A stretch of DNA of 26,965 nucleotides from a virus. Of the stretch, positions 16,686 through 23,589 are shown in pieces. The stretch lies in IMG/VR virus record IMGVR_UViG_3300017749_000107, positions 1 to 26,965 of that record; one strand, written 5' to 3'. The notes beneath the pieces are model-generated. The model saw only the letters and a program-made list of their open reading frames with translations. It had not been told where the DNA came from and searched no databases. The position numbers and the translations under genes were made by a program. Positions within the stretch are counted from its first letter, which is position 1; each line of letters opens with the position of its first letter.

Positions 16686-17495
16686 ATGTCTAACTATATT
16701 GGTGTTCCATACATTAATCAGATTTCGCCCAGTTTTCCAAAGGAAGATTTTAATGGGTCTAACTTTGGTAATGTAACTGGAGCGTATGCAACTCATACAA
16801 ATGCGATAGCATTATCTGTTGATGTGCCTGGCGCTAATGCAGAGAACCTCTTGGTCGTTTTGGATAACGTGGTTCAAGAACCAGATGTGGCATATACTGT
16901 TCACGAGGATTCAAATAACCAACCAAAGATTTTGAAGTTCTCAGAAGCGCCTGCTACCAACGCTTCTATCTATGTTGTACATAGAGGTATTGGTAACTAC
17001 AATATGGCGCCTCCTGCTGGTTCTGTTACTTCAACACAACTTGCTTCTGGACTAAAGAATATTACTACAGATTCATTCACAGGTAATGGTTCAGCGACTG
17101 CATACACACTTACAGAAACGCCTCCTCATGCAAACTCAATTCTTGTGATTGTTGATGGTATCGTACAAAAGGTTTCGACTAACTATAATGTATCTGGAGC
17201 AACTTTAACATTTAGTTCTGCACCAGATGCTAGTGCAGAGATTGAAGTAAAACATTTGGGTGTGCGTGGTGTTATTCGCAGAGGCCCAGATTTTCAAATA
17301 GACAATCTGACAGGGGATGGTTCTGCTACTGCATTCACTTTAACAAATGCTGGTGTCACAGCGAATAATGCTTTTGTATATTACAATGGTGTGTGTTTGA
17401 AACCTACTACTGATTATGGTATTAGTGGTACTACAATTACATTCACATTCGCTCCTGTTAATGCATCAGAAATAATGGTAAGGTATCAACTATAA
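16686..17495 (+). CDS. Fibre/linker protein with three GNGS-type beta repeats
   Basis: This 269-residue protein begins MSNYIGVPYINQISPSFPKE. It then shows three related beta modules at roughly residues 28-105, 125-195 and 203-269. The second and third open with DSFTGNGSATAYTL and DNLTGDGSATAFTL. All have a LVxxDxVxQEPxxxYxV-like strand pair and end in an IxVxHxG-like strand. The module recurs in the proteins at 19564, 20547 and, more degenerately, 23590. No receptor-type tip follows, so it may be a rod or linker joining fibre components. AGGGGTGGA supports ATG 16686. The stop overlaps the next ATG (TAATG at 17495), coupling it to the S74 fibre. N-terminal similarity to 19564-20184 (MSNYIG) marks the two as paralogues. 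Confidence 0.75.
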   Translation: MSNYIGVPYINQISPSFPKEDFNGSNFGNVTGAYATHTNAIALSVDVPGANAENLLVVLDNVVQEPDVAYTVHEDSNNQPKILKFSEAPATNASIYVVHRGIGNYNMAPPAGSVTSTQLASGLKNITTDSFTGNGSATAYTLTETPPHANSILVIVDGIVQKVSTNYNVSGATLTFSSAPDASAEIEVKHLGVRGVIRRGPDFQIDNLTGDGSATAFTLTNAGVTANNAFVYYNGVCLKPTTDYGISGTTITFTFAPVNASEIMVRYQL

Positions 17496-19270
17496 TGGCA
17501 AGTAAATCAAAAAATATCGCAGAACTTCTTAACGGTGACGTTACTATTGATGCAACTGACATTGCCAGTAACTCAGTTACTACGGCAAAGATTGCTGATG
17601 ATGCAGTAACAAGTGCGAAACTAGAAAACAATGTTACAATCGCTGGAAATTTCGATGCAAGTGCTGGTACTATCAAGTTAGATGGCAATTATCCAACAGG
17701 TACAGATAATACTGCTTTAGGTAATGGTGCGCTGGATGATGGTTCGTTGTCTGGTGGTTATAACGTAGCAGTAGGCGAAGCTGCCCTTGGTGAGAACGAG
17801 GGCGGTCAAGAAAATACTGCTGTTGGTTGGAATAGTTTAGATGCAAATACTTCCGGCAATAACAATACTTCTTTGGGCTCGCAATCTATGGGTGGAAACA
17901 CCACTGGATCTAGTAATACAGCAGTGGGCAAAAATGCTTTAAGAACAAATTCAACCGGCGGGAGCAACGTATCTGTTGGAACATCCGCTTTGAATGCAAA
18001 CACAACAGCTAGTGGCAACAATGCGTTGGGCGTAAACGCTCTGTTGAATAACACTACAGGGGCCGCCAATACTGCTATGGGCTATGCTTCGATGCAAGCG
18101 AACACTACCGCTTCCGAAAATACGGCGTTCGGCTACAATTCTCTTTTATCTAATACTACTGGAGCTGAAAATGTAGCATTTGGCGACAATGCTCTGCGTT
18201 CCAATACTACAGCGTCAAATAATACCGCTCTTGGCAGAACCGCTCTATTTACAAATACTACTGGAGCAGCGTTGACAGCTGTCGGCACTCAGGCACTTCG
18301 TCAAAACACAACTGCTAGTAACAATACCGCTGTGGGCCGCAGTGCGCTTTATAATGCTACTACAGGCGGCGAGAATACTGCGGTGGGCCAAGGTGCGCTT
18401 CAGACTATAACAACTAACAACAACAGCACCGGCATTGGACAAGCAGCAGGTAACGCTTCAACTGGAAGTTACAATACTTTTCTTGGTGCAAGAAGTGGAG
18501 CGACTCAATCGTCTGGCGACCAAAATACCTATGTCGGCGAGGCTTCTGGTTATTCTATGACTACAGGGACTCGCAACTCTATCCTTGGACGCTATAGTGG
18601 TAATGCCGGCGGGTTAGACATTCGCTCACTCAGCAACCAAATCGTTCTGTCTGATGGTGATGGCAATCCTAGAATGCTATTAACTGCCTCTGGTAAGTGC
18701 GGAGTTGGTGCTAACCTAGACCCAAATGGTGGCGCACAGTTTATAGCCCAGCAACCAGATAATAGTGTTGCTGTTGATGCTCGTTCCACAAGCTATTCTT
18801 ACACCAACATTGTTTTGCTAGTTGGTTCAAACACTAACACCACAAACAGCACCTATAACCACATCCGTGCCGACATTCACGGTGTTGCACAAAAGTTTGC
18901 GGTGCGAGATAGTGGTAATGTTGTAAATAGTAACAACAGTTATGGTTCTCTGTCGGACGCTCGCTTAAAAGAAAACATTACTGATGCTACATCTCAGTGG
19001 GATGACATAAAAGCAGTTCAAGTTCGTAAGTATAATCGTTTAGGTGAAACACAAAAAGAACTAGGAGTTGTTGCACAAGAACTTGAAGAATCTGGTATGG
19101 GTGGACTTACTGAAGATGCCACAGTTTACGATGTTGTAAACAATCCAGATGAGGAAACTCGTAAGAGTGTTAAGTATAGCATCCTCTACATGAAAGCACT
19201 TAAAGCACTACAAGAAGCTATGACACGAATTGAAACACTTGAGTCTAAAGTAGAGGCGCTTGAGTCCTAA
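17495..19270 (+). CDS. Tail fibre with YadA-like repeats and C-terminal S74 intramolecular chaperone
   Basis: The 591-residue protein has four parts. Residues 1-65 form the locus-typical N-terminal module (SVTTAKIADDAVTSAKLENN). Residues 70-370 hold about 17 repeats of 17 residues such as NTAVGKNALRTNSTGG, like the left-handed beta-roll heads of YadA-type adhesins. Residues 371-486 form a beta-rich section (SNQIVLSDGDGNPRMLLTA). Residues 487-591 are a peptidase S74 chaperone domain starting SDARLKENI and including KELGVVAQELEESG and SVKYSILYMKALKALQEA, then a short coiled coil. S74 domains trimerise and fold fibres, then cut themselves off just before the Ser; S487 and K492 would be the reactive pair. 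The repeat section is more GC-rich than the flanks. It is translationally coupled to the upstream linker gene. Confidence 0.88.
   Translation: MASKSKNIAELLNGDVTIDATDIASNSVTTAKIADDAVTSAKLENNVTIAGNFDASAGTIKLDGNYPTGTDNTALGNGALDDGSLSGGYNVAVGEAALGENEGGQENTAVGWNSLDANTSGNNNTSLGSQSMGGNTTGSSNTAVGKNALRTNSTGGSNVSVGTSALNANTTASGNNALGVNALLNNTTGAANTAMGYASMQANTTASENTAFGYNSLLSNTTGAENVAFGDNALRSNTTASNNTALGRTALFTNTTGAALTAVGTQALRQNTTASNNTAVGRSALYNATTGGENTAVGQGALQTITTNNNSTGIGQAAGNASTGSYNTFLGARSGATQSSGDQNTYVGEASGYSMTTGTRNSILGRYSGNAGGLDIRSLSNQIVLSDGDGNPRMLLTASGKCGVGANLDPNGGAQFIAQQPDNSVAVDARSTSYSYTNIVLLVGSNTNTTNSTYNHIRADIHGVAQKFAVRDSGNVVNSNNSYGSLSDARLKENITDATSQWDDIKAVQVRKYNRLGETQKELGVVAQELEESGMGGLTEDATVYDVVNNPDEETRKSVKYSILYMKALKALQEAMTRIETLESKVEALES
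17707..18603 (+). repeat. Tandem 51-base coding repeats (17-residue YadA-like units)
   Basis: About 17 in-frame units of 17 residues follow the pattern [N/E]-N-T-A-[V/F/L]-G-x-x-[A/S]-L-x-x-N-T-T-[G/A]-[A/S]. In the middle units the last residues alternate between TTAS and TTGA, giving a 34-residue superperiod. Repeats are degenerate at DNA level, so they are old or selected protein repeats and not a fresh tandem expansion. Confidence 0.85.
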
Positions 19271-19286
19271 CACATAGGAGAATAAA

Positions 19287-19532
19287 ATGGACGAACTAAC
19301 AAAAGAAGAAATCGCACAGAACTACACCGCAATGGGTCACAGCGTTGACCTCATCAATGCTATCATCGCTGGCGACACTATGGCAGATGACGATGCAGCA
19401 GATAAGCAGAAATGCGTAGACAGAAATGTTGAACATCTGGAATTGATGGTAGCAAAGGATTTTTGGACTACTGAAAATATGACAGCAGTTAATGCTGCTA
19501 TCACTGCTGGTAAAGATTATACAGCAGAATAA
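19287..19532 (+). CDS. Small acidic protein of unknown function downstream of the S74 fibre
   Basis: The 81-residue product is acidic and mostly helical: MDELTKEEIAQNYTAMGHSV, then DLINAIIAGDTMADDDAADK, then VDRNVEHLELMV and DFWTTENMTAVNAAITAG. No known motif, signal peptide or membrane segment is visible. AGGAGAATAAAATG gives it a strong ribosome binding site, and it lies 16 bases after the S74 fibre gene. Short helical proteins after fibre genes are often fibre assembly helpers or small virion components; that role here is inference from position. The stop TAA (19530-19532) is part of the late promoter core that follows. Confidence 0.65.
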   Translation: MDELTKEEIAQNYTAMGHSVDLINAIIAGDTMADDDAADKQKCVDRNVEHLELMVAKDFWTTENMTAVNAAITAGKDYTAE

Positions 19533-19535
19533 ATA
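19528..19535 (+). promoter_or_regulatory. Late promoter-like element (AATAAATA) overlapping stop codon
   Basis: AATAAATA includes the TAA of the small acidic gene and lies 29 bases before ATG 19564, with AAAGGTAG between. It is one mismatch from the T4 octamer. Confidence 0.6.
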
Positions 19536-19563
19536 AGAGTATGATAAACAAAGGTAGAATGAT

Positions 19564-20184
19564 ATGAGTAACTATATTGGAGCAGAACCGTCCTACGGAG
19601 TATTTGATAAACAGGTACTTGCTGGTGATGGTGCGACTACACAATTCAATCTAGATCATCCAGTGGCAACATCTTCACAACTGTTGGTCTCTTTGGATGG
19701 TGTTATCCAAGAGCCAGACCATTCGTATACCGTTTCTAGTTCTACTGGACAGGGAGTTATTAACTTCTCTGAAGCACCAGATAATGGTGGTAGAGTCTTT
19801 ATCACATATATGGGTAGACAACTACTACAGGCATCTGTTTCTCAATCTGAATCCTTTGTGGATGAATTTAATGGTAATGGTTCTACTACTGCATTTACTC
19901 TTACAAGAACACCAGTATCTAACGATGCAAGAAACTTCATGGTATTCGTAGATAACGTCTATCAGAGAGAGGGTTCTTCATATGCATTTACTGTTAGTGG
20001 ACAGACAATAACATTTTCTGCCGCTCCCCCAAGTGGAACAAATAATATTCAAGTTTATCAACTTAATAATATTAACACACTAAATAGTGTTGCAGATAAT
20101 ACTATCACAGTTGCAAAGGTTCAACAAGGAGTATTTGACCAAGCAGAAGATGATGCAACTGCATTGGCAATTGCTTTAGGATAA
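19564..20184 (+). CDS. Fibre/linker protein with two GNGS-type beta repeats, ending ALAIALG
   Basis: This 206-residue protein begins MSNYIGAEPSYGVFDKQVLA. Two beta modules follow: GDGATTQFNLDHPV (residues 22-90) and FNGNGSTTAFTLTRTPV (residues 103-170). Each has the LVxLDGVIQEPxxSYTV-like hairpin and a terminal strand. The end (NTITVAKVQQGVFDQAEDDA, then TALAIALG) contains a short TxAKV-type repeat and a hydrophobic tail like that of 15882-16292. The architecture is a shortened version of the 16686-17495 protein, and no receptor-type tip is visible. It heads the second copy of a three-gene arrangement with the genes at 20199 and 20547. A linker or adaptor role in fibre assembly is inferred. 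Confidence 0.73.
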   Translation: MSNYIGAEPSYGVFDKQVLAGDGATTQFNLDHPVATSSQLLVSLDGVIQEPDHSYTVSSSTGQGVINFSEAPDNGGRVFITYMGRQLLQASVSQSESFVDEFNGNGSTTAFTLTRTPVSNDARNFMVFVDNVYQREGSSYAFTVSGQTITFSAAPPSGTNNIQVYQLNNINTLNSVADNTITVAKVQQGVFDQAEDDATALAIALG

Positions 20185-20198
20185 CATAGGAAAGAAAA

Positions 20199-20534
20199 AT
20201 GGCGAACACATTCAAAAATGCAGCAGCAGCAAACGTATCCAATAGTTCATATGCAACTTTGTATACTTGCCCTTCTAGTACACAGACTGTTGTTCTTGGA
20301 CTTGCAATTGCAAACAAGACAACTAGTGCTGTAACAGTACAGGTTCAGTTTACAGATAGTTCTGCTTCTAATGCTACATTTCAACTTTTAGAAAGTGTAA
20401 GTATTCCAGCAAATACTACACTGGAAACACTTGCTGGACAAAAATATATTTTAGAGGCGGGAGACATCCTCAAAGTCAAAGCGGGAACTGGTTCTGCTAT
20501 TGATGTAGTAATGGGTCTCATGGAAAAGTCATAA
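20199..20534 (+). CDS. Conserved small beta-sandwich virion protein (MANxFKNA family), copy 2
   Basis: The 111-residue paralogue of the protein at 16329-16673 begins MANTFKNAAAANVSNSSYAT. Shared landmarks in order are a VVLGLAIANKTTSAVTVQVQ strand pair, FTDSSASNATFQLLESV, SIPANTTLETLAGQKYIL and a closing VVMGLMEKS strand. The two copies share the fold pattern but differ at many residues, so the duplication is not recent. CATAGGAAAG supports the start. It stands 14 bases after the ALAIALG-ending linker and 12 bases before an MPFIG fibre, matching the order around copy 1. Function is unknown; a surface decoration or joining piece is plausible. Confidence 0.75.
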   Translation: MANTFKNAAAANVSNSSYATLYTCPSSTQTVVLGLAIANKTTSAVTVQVQFTDSSASNATFQLLESVSIPANTTLETLAGQKYILEAGDILKVKAGTGSAIDVVMGLMEKS

Positions 20535-20546
20535 GGGTGATATAAT

Positions 20547-21755
20547 ATGCCATTTATAGGAAAAAATCCAACCGCTGGTTTTGCTACAATCGTTAAAGAT
20601 GATTTTACAGGAAACGGTTCAACCACAGTATTTACGTTATCAAAGCAAGTTGCAACTGTAACTGATATTGCTGTCTATGTAGGTAATGTTCGCCAAGAAC
20701 CTACTGATGCTTATACTGTTAGTGGAACAACTTTAACAATGAGTGCTGCACCGGCAACTGGTGTAAACTTTTATGTCCTACACATTGCTGGTACAGTTGA
20801 AAGTTCTGTCATTCCACCAGACTTATCTATCGGAACTGCAAAGATTAATAACAGTGCTGTAACAACTGCAAAGATTGCTGATAATGCCGTTACAAGTGAT
20901 AAGATTTCAGATACACTCACAATTCCAACACAACTTATAACGCCTTCTGTTGCTGGAAGCGCTGACACTGATACATCTATTTCATTTCCAGGCAGTAATA
21001 TTGTTCAAGTAAATAATGGGGCGTCTGCAAGATATAAATTTCATAATCTAAACGGAAATAGTTTATTTGAGGTTGAGTCAAGTAGCACTGGTGGTAGTGG
21101 CGCTGGTGGTGCAATGGTACGATTCAAAGGAAGTAATGGAACACCAGTAAATATTGCATCTATTGATGGTTCAATGACAAATGGTAGTGTTGGTTCTGAA
21201 AGTGGAATACTTTCATTCTTCACTATGAACTCTGGAACAAATTCTGAAAAAGTTAGAATATTCAGTAATGGTTCAATGGCGGTTCCCAATGGTGTTGCGA
21301 TTGGAAATGGTATTAATGCATCTGCATCTAATCTTCTTGACGATTATGAAGAAGGCACATTTACTCCAACATTTAGTTTTACTAACAGTAACGGAAATCA
21401 CACCACTAGTGGTGCAACTGGACACTATGTAAAAATAGGTACACTAGTTCATATTCAAGGTTATATTAAACTTGCAACAAGAGGTACTGCAAATGGTGCA
21501 ATTAGAATTGCATCGTTGCCGTTTACAAATATTAATTCTGGCAGTTCATACGCCGCTGGTTCTGTATGGATGAATAGTATGAATAGTGGAGCACCTATGG
21601 ATGGTGACTTCATGCAATATTTGATTATAAATCCGAACGGCGACCATTTAAGATTATGGTGTTTGTCTGGTAGTGGTGCAGTCCATGAGGCAACTCAAGG
21701 TGACGTTCAAGACCAAAGTGATTTTATGTTTACAATAACATATAGAAACGCATAA
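20547..21755 (+). CDS. Tail fibre with GNGS module, TTAKIA repeats and DDYEEGT tip
   Basis: The 402-residue fibre protein has all three locus modules in series. The N-terminus MPFIGKNPTAGFATIVKDDF leads into FTGNGSTTVFTLSKQV (residues 20-90) with the VRQEPTDAYTVSGTTLTM hairpin. Residues 95-130 carry SAVTTAKIADNAVTSDKI. A shaft follows with a Gly/Ser-rich segment (SSSTGGSGAGGAMVRFKGSN near residue 180). The tip domain begins near residue 260 with LLDDYEEGTFTP, then HYVKIGTLVHIQGYIKL and RIASLPF, as in 6558-7535 and 22855-23559. The MPFIG start is shared with 23590-24750. The likely role is a trimeric adhesin fibre. AAGGGTGAT upstream supports ATG 20547. The gene closes the second three-gene cassette. 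Confidence 0.8.
   Translation: MPFIGKNPTAGFATIVKDDFTGNGSTTVFTLSKQVATVTDIAVYVGNVRQEPTDAYTVSGTTLTMSAAPATGVNFYVLHIAGTVESSVIPPDLSIGTAKINNSAVTTAKIADNAVTSDKISDTLTIPTQLITPSVAGSADTDTSISFPGSNIVQVNNGASARYKFHNLNGNSLFEVESSSTGGSGAGGAMVRFKGSNGTPVNIASIDGSMTNGSVGSESGILSFFTMNSGTNSEKVRIFSNGSMAVPNGVAIGNGINASASNLLDDYEEGTFTPTFSFTNSNGNHTTSGATGHYVKIGTLVHIQGYIKLATRGTANGAIRIASLPFTNINSGSSYAAGSVWMNSMNSGAPMDGDFMQYLIINPNGDHLRLWCLSGSGAVHEATQGDVQDQSDFMFTITYRNA
20855..20879 (+). repeat. 25-base shared fibre repeat (TTAKIA module), copy B
   Basis: Identical to the 3' part of the 35-base blocks at 6679-6713 and 23957-23991. Encodes AVTTAKIA. Confidence 0.8.
21336..21358 (+). repeat. 23-base shared repeat at fibre tip boundary, copy B
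   Basis: Identical to the core of the 41-base repeat at 7080-7120 and 23203-23243. Encodes LDDYEEGT at the start of the tip domain. Confidence 0.85.
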
Positions 21756-21761
21756 TAAATA
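21754..21761 (+). promoter_or_regulatory. Late promoter-like element (AATAAATA) overlapping stop codon
   Basis: AATAAATA overlaps the TAA (21753-21755) of the fibre gene. It lies 20 bases before ATG 21781, with TAGGAAAG between. Confidence 0.6.
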
Positions 21762-21780
21762 AGATTATAGGAAAGATTTA

Positions 21781-22503
21781 ATGAGTAAAATTGCACTGAC
21801 ACCGAATGCAAGTGGAAATGGAACAGTAACTATTACTGCTCCAAACACTAATACTGATCGCACTTTGACTATTCCAGATGTTACTGGAAATGTTGTGACA
21901 ACAGGTGACAGTGGAACTGTTGTTGCTGGAATGATTGGTTCTGGTGCTGTAGAGTATGCTAAGTTAGACCAGACACTTGGTACTTGGAATAAATTAACTG
22001 ATGTGAGTATTGCTGCTAATACAGCACCACAAATGATGTTTCACAGTATTCTCAATGGGCCTTACCAATACTACAAGGTTATTGGAAAGATAGGTGGTTC
22101 ACAGACAACTGGTAATGCAAATATGCAACTTAGATGGGTTACTGGAACTGGAACAGACATAAGTGGTTCAACATATCATAGTGGAAACAGTGGTTACTTG
22201 TCTGACGGCAACTTCAATAATGGTTCAGGCCTGAACCATAACGCTGCTTATATTCTTGTTCATACTTCAACTGGCACATCTAATTTTGTAGATATGACGT
22301 TAATACCCTCACTCGCATATGGATTTGGACATATTCACACACATGATCAAAATACACATATCGGTGTTACTACTTTTGGTTTTAAGTATAACGCTGGGTT
22401 TTCAGATATTTCTGGAATTAAAGTTTATCCTAGCGGCGGTAATATGACAGAAGTTGATTTAACAGTTTTTGGTATGAAAACGTCTGGAAGTTTAGGGGGA
22501 TAA
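21781..22503 (+). CDS. Tail fibre/adhesin-like protein with distinct tip
   Basis: The 240-residue protein begins MSKIALTPNASGNGTVTITA and NTNTDRTLTIPDVTGNVVTT, a short beta module seen at the start of many phage fibres. A single AxxxAKL-type repeat follows (SGAVEYAKLDQTLGTWNKL, residues 58-76). Residues 80-240 form a beta-rich terminal domain with PYQYYKVIGKIGGSQTTGN, MQLRWVTGTGTD and a Tyr/His/Asn-rich stretch (GFGHIHTHDQNTHIG near residue 180). This tip type is not seen in the other fibres of the window. An aromatic- and His-rich surface would suit carbohydrate or metal contact, but that is speculative. It has its own late promoter. The gene for a probable assembly chaperone follows after four bases. 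Confidence 0.72.
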   Translation: MSKIALTPNASGNGTVTITAPNTNTDRTLTIPDVTGNVVTTGDSGTVVAGMIGSGAVEYAKLDQTLGTWNKLTDVSIAANTAPQMMFHSILNGPYQYYKVIGKIGGSQTTGNANMQLRWVTGTGTDISGSTYHSGNSGYLSDGNFNNGSGLNHNAAYILVHTSTGTSNFVDMTLIPSLAYGFGHIHTHDQNTHIGVTTFGFKYNAGFSDISGIKVYPSGGNMTEVDLTVFGMKTSGSLGG

Positions 22504-22507
22504 TATA

Positions 22508-22858
22508 ATGGCATATTCAGTAAATAGTGAAACAAAAGTTGCAACCCTTGACGGAGTTGAATACAAACCGTCTGCTGTGCATGACGGTAAAGAACTAACA
22601 TACGTTGCATTGACAGAAGATGAGTGTAAGTTCTTCAAAGATTTACACGCAACTATTCCTGCTCAACAATTAGAACATCTTAGAAAAATGAGAAATCAAA
22701 AACTCGCAGAATGTGATTGGACACAATCAGCAGATAGTTCTCTAACTGATTCAAAAAAGACAGCGTGGGTAACATATAGAACTGCCCTTAAAGACATAAC
22801 TAAAACATATCAATCCACAGAAGATGATGGATTTAGCTGGCCGGAGAAACCAGAATGA
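22508..22858 (+). CDS. Probable phage tail assembly chaperone
   Basis: The 116-residue protein carries the motif LRKMRNQKLAECDWTQSADS (residues 58-77) followed by KKTAWVTYRTALKDI (83-97). The R-N-x-x-L-x-x-x-D-W-T-Q...W-x-x-Y-R-x-x-L-x-D-I pattern is characteristic of the Phage_tail_APC-type assembly chaperones found beside tail fibre genes of many tailed phages. Members are thought to assist fibre or tail folding and need not be in the virion. The N-terminal 45 residues (VNSETKVATLDGVEYKPSAV) are a variable partner-binding type region. It follows a fibre gene by four bases and overlaps the next fibre start by four bases (ATGA at 22855-22858). Production is therefore coupled to its neighbours. 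Confidence 0.75.
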   Translation: MAYSVNSETKVATLDGVEYKPSAVHDGKELTYVALTEDECKFFKDLHATIPAQQLEHLRKMRNQKLAECDWTQSADSSLTDSKKTAWVTYRTALKDITKTYQSTEDDGFSWPEKPE

Positions 22859-23559
22859 GTACATTAAAAACAGATACCTTATCAACTGTTAGTGGTTCTG
22901 GTAGTATTACAGTAAGTACTGATCTAACTGCATCTGGTAATGCAACTGCAAACTCAATAAATTTAGGTGGAAGAAGTCTTGGTGCTGGTGGAACTCCATT
23001 AGGTGTTAATTTTAGTTCTGCTGTTACAAATGGTATGCAGATTAATGATACTAACTCTGGTAACTTAGGTGGAATGATGGGTTTCTACTCTGGTTCTGGA
23101 GCTGGTACAAATCGGGCAAATATTCAAAATGCAAATAACGCTGGTATCCATGTGTGTGTGGGAACTAGTGGTTCAGTTACATTTGGTGCATTAGGTTATA
23201 CTGCTGCAAACGCCCTTGACGATTATGAAGAAGGCACTTGGACTCCTTCATTCGATACTGGATTTCCTAGTGGTAGTCCAGAAGAAGTAGTTCAAGGGGC
23301 AAAATATGTTAAGGTTGGCAGTCTTGTTCATTGCATTTTAAGACTTCAGGCAAGAAATGATGGAACTAGTATGCAGTTGGGTGGATTGCCTTTTGTACCA
23401 AACTGTGATGGTGGTTTTGGTACAGTAGGACACGACTCTCACACTACAAGAAAAGAAAGAATATTTTCTGGTAATAGTTGGATTGCTTGGGTATACAGTG
23501 GAACATCTGGTTCATTAGTAAATCACTATTTCACCATAACGTATACAACTGACTCATAA
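22855..23559 (+). CDS. Short tail fibre with DDYEEGT tip domain
   Basis: The 234-residue protein begins MSTLKTDTLSTVSGSGSITV, another common marine phage fibre start. Residues 40-118 form a Gly/Asn-rich shaft (GMQINDTNSGNLGGMMGFYS). The tip domain starts near residue 116 with AANALDDYEEGTWTP, then KYVKVGSLVHCILRLQ, GGLPFVPNCDGG and a closing beta section. It lacks both the GNGS and TTAKIA modules, so it is the shortest fibre with this tip. The DNA at the tip boundary is identical over 41 bases to that in 6558-7535, although the tips beyond differ. Its ATG overlaps the stop of the upstream chaperone gene, so that chaperone may serve this fibre. Confidence 0.76.
   Translation: MSTLKTDTLSTVSGSGSITVSTDLTASGNATANSINLGGRSLGAGGTPLGVNFSSAVTNGMQINDTNSGNLGGMMGFYSGSGAGTNRANIQNANNAGIHVCVGTSGSVTFGALGYTAANALDDYEEGTWTPSFDTGFPSGSPEEVVQGAKYVKVGSLVHCILRLQARNDGTSMQLGGLPFVPNCDGGFGTVGHDSHTTRKERIFSGNSWIAWVYSGTSGSLVNHYFTITYTTDS
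23203..23243 (+). repeat. 41-base shared repeat at fibre tip boundary, copy C
   Basis: Perfect 41-base match to 7080-7120, 16 kb upstream. Flanking bases diverge at once on both sides. Confidence 0.9.
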
Positions 23560-23562
23560 ATA
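23555..23562 (+). promoter_or_regulatory. Late promoter-like element (CATAAATA) overlapping stop codon
   Basis: CATAAATA contains the TAA (23557-23559) of the upstream fibre. It lies 28 bases before ATG 23590, with TTAGGAAAC between. Confidence 0.62.
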
Positions 23563-23589
23563 ATATGAACAAGATTAGGAAACAATAAT

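Noticed and set aside
17707-18603. Regular 51-base repeats as a CRISPR array
   Set aside because: The repeats are in-frame, degenerate at DNA level and encode a YadA-like protein pattern, with no unique spacers.
22519-22526. AGTAAATA as a promoter inside the chaperone gene
   Set aside because: It is inside the coding sequence, two mismatches from the consensus, and not followed at a suitable distance by a gene start.
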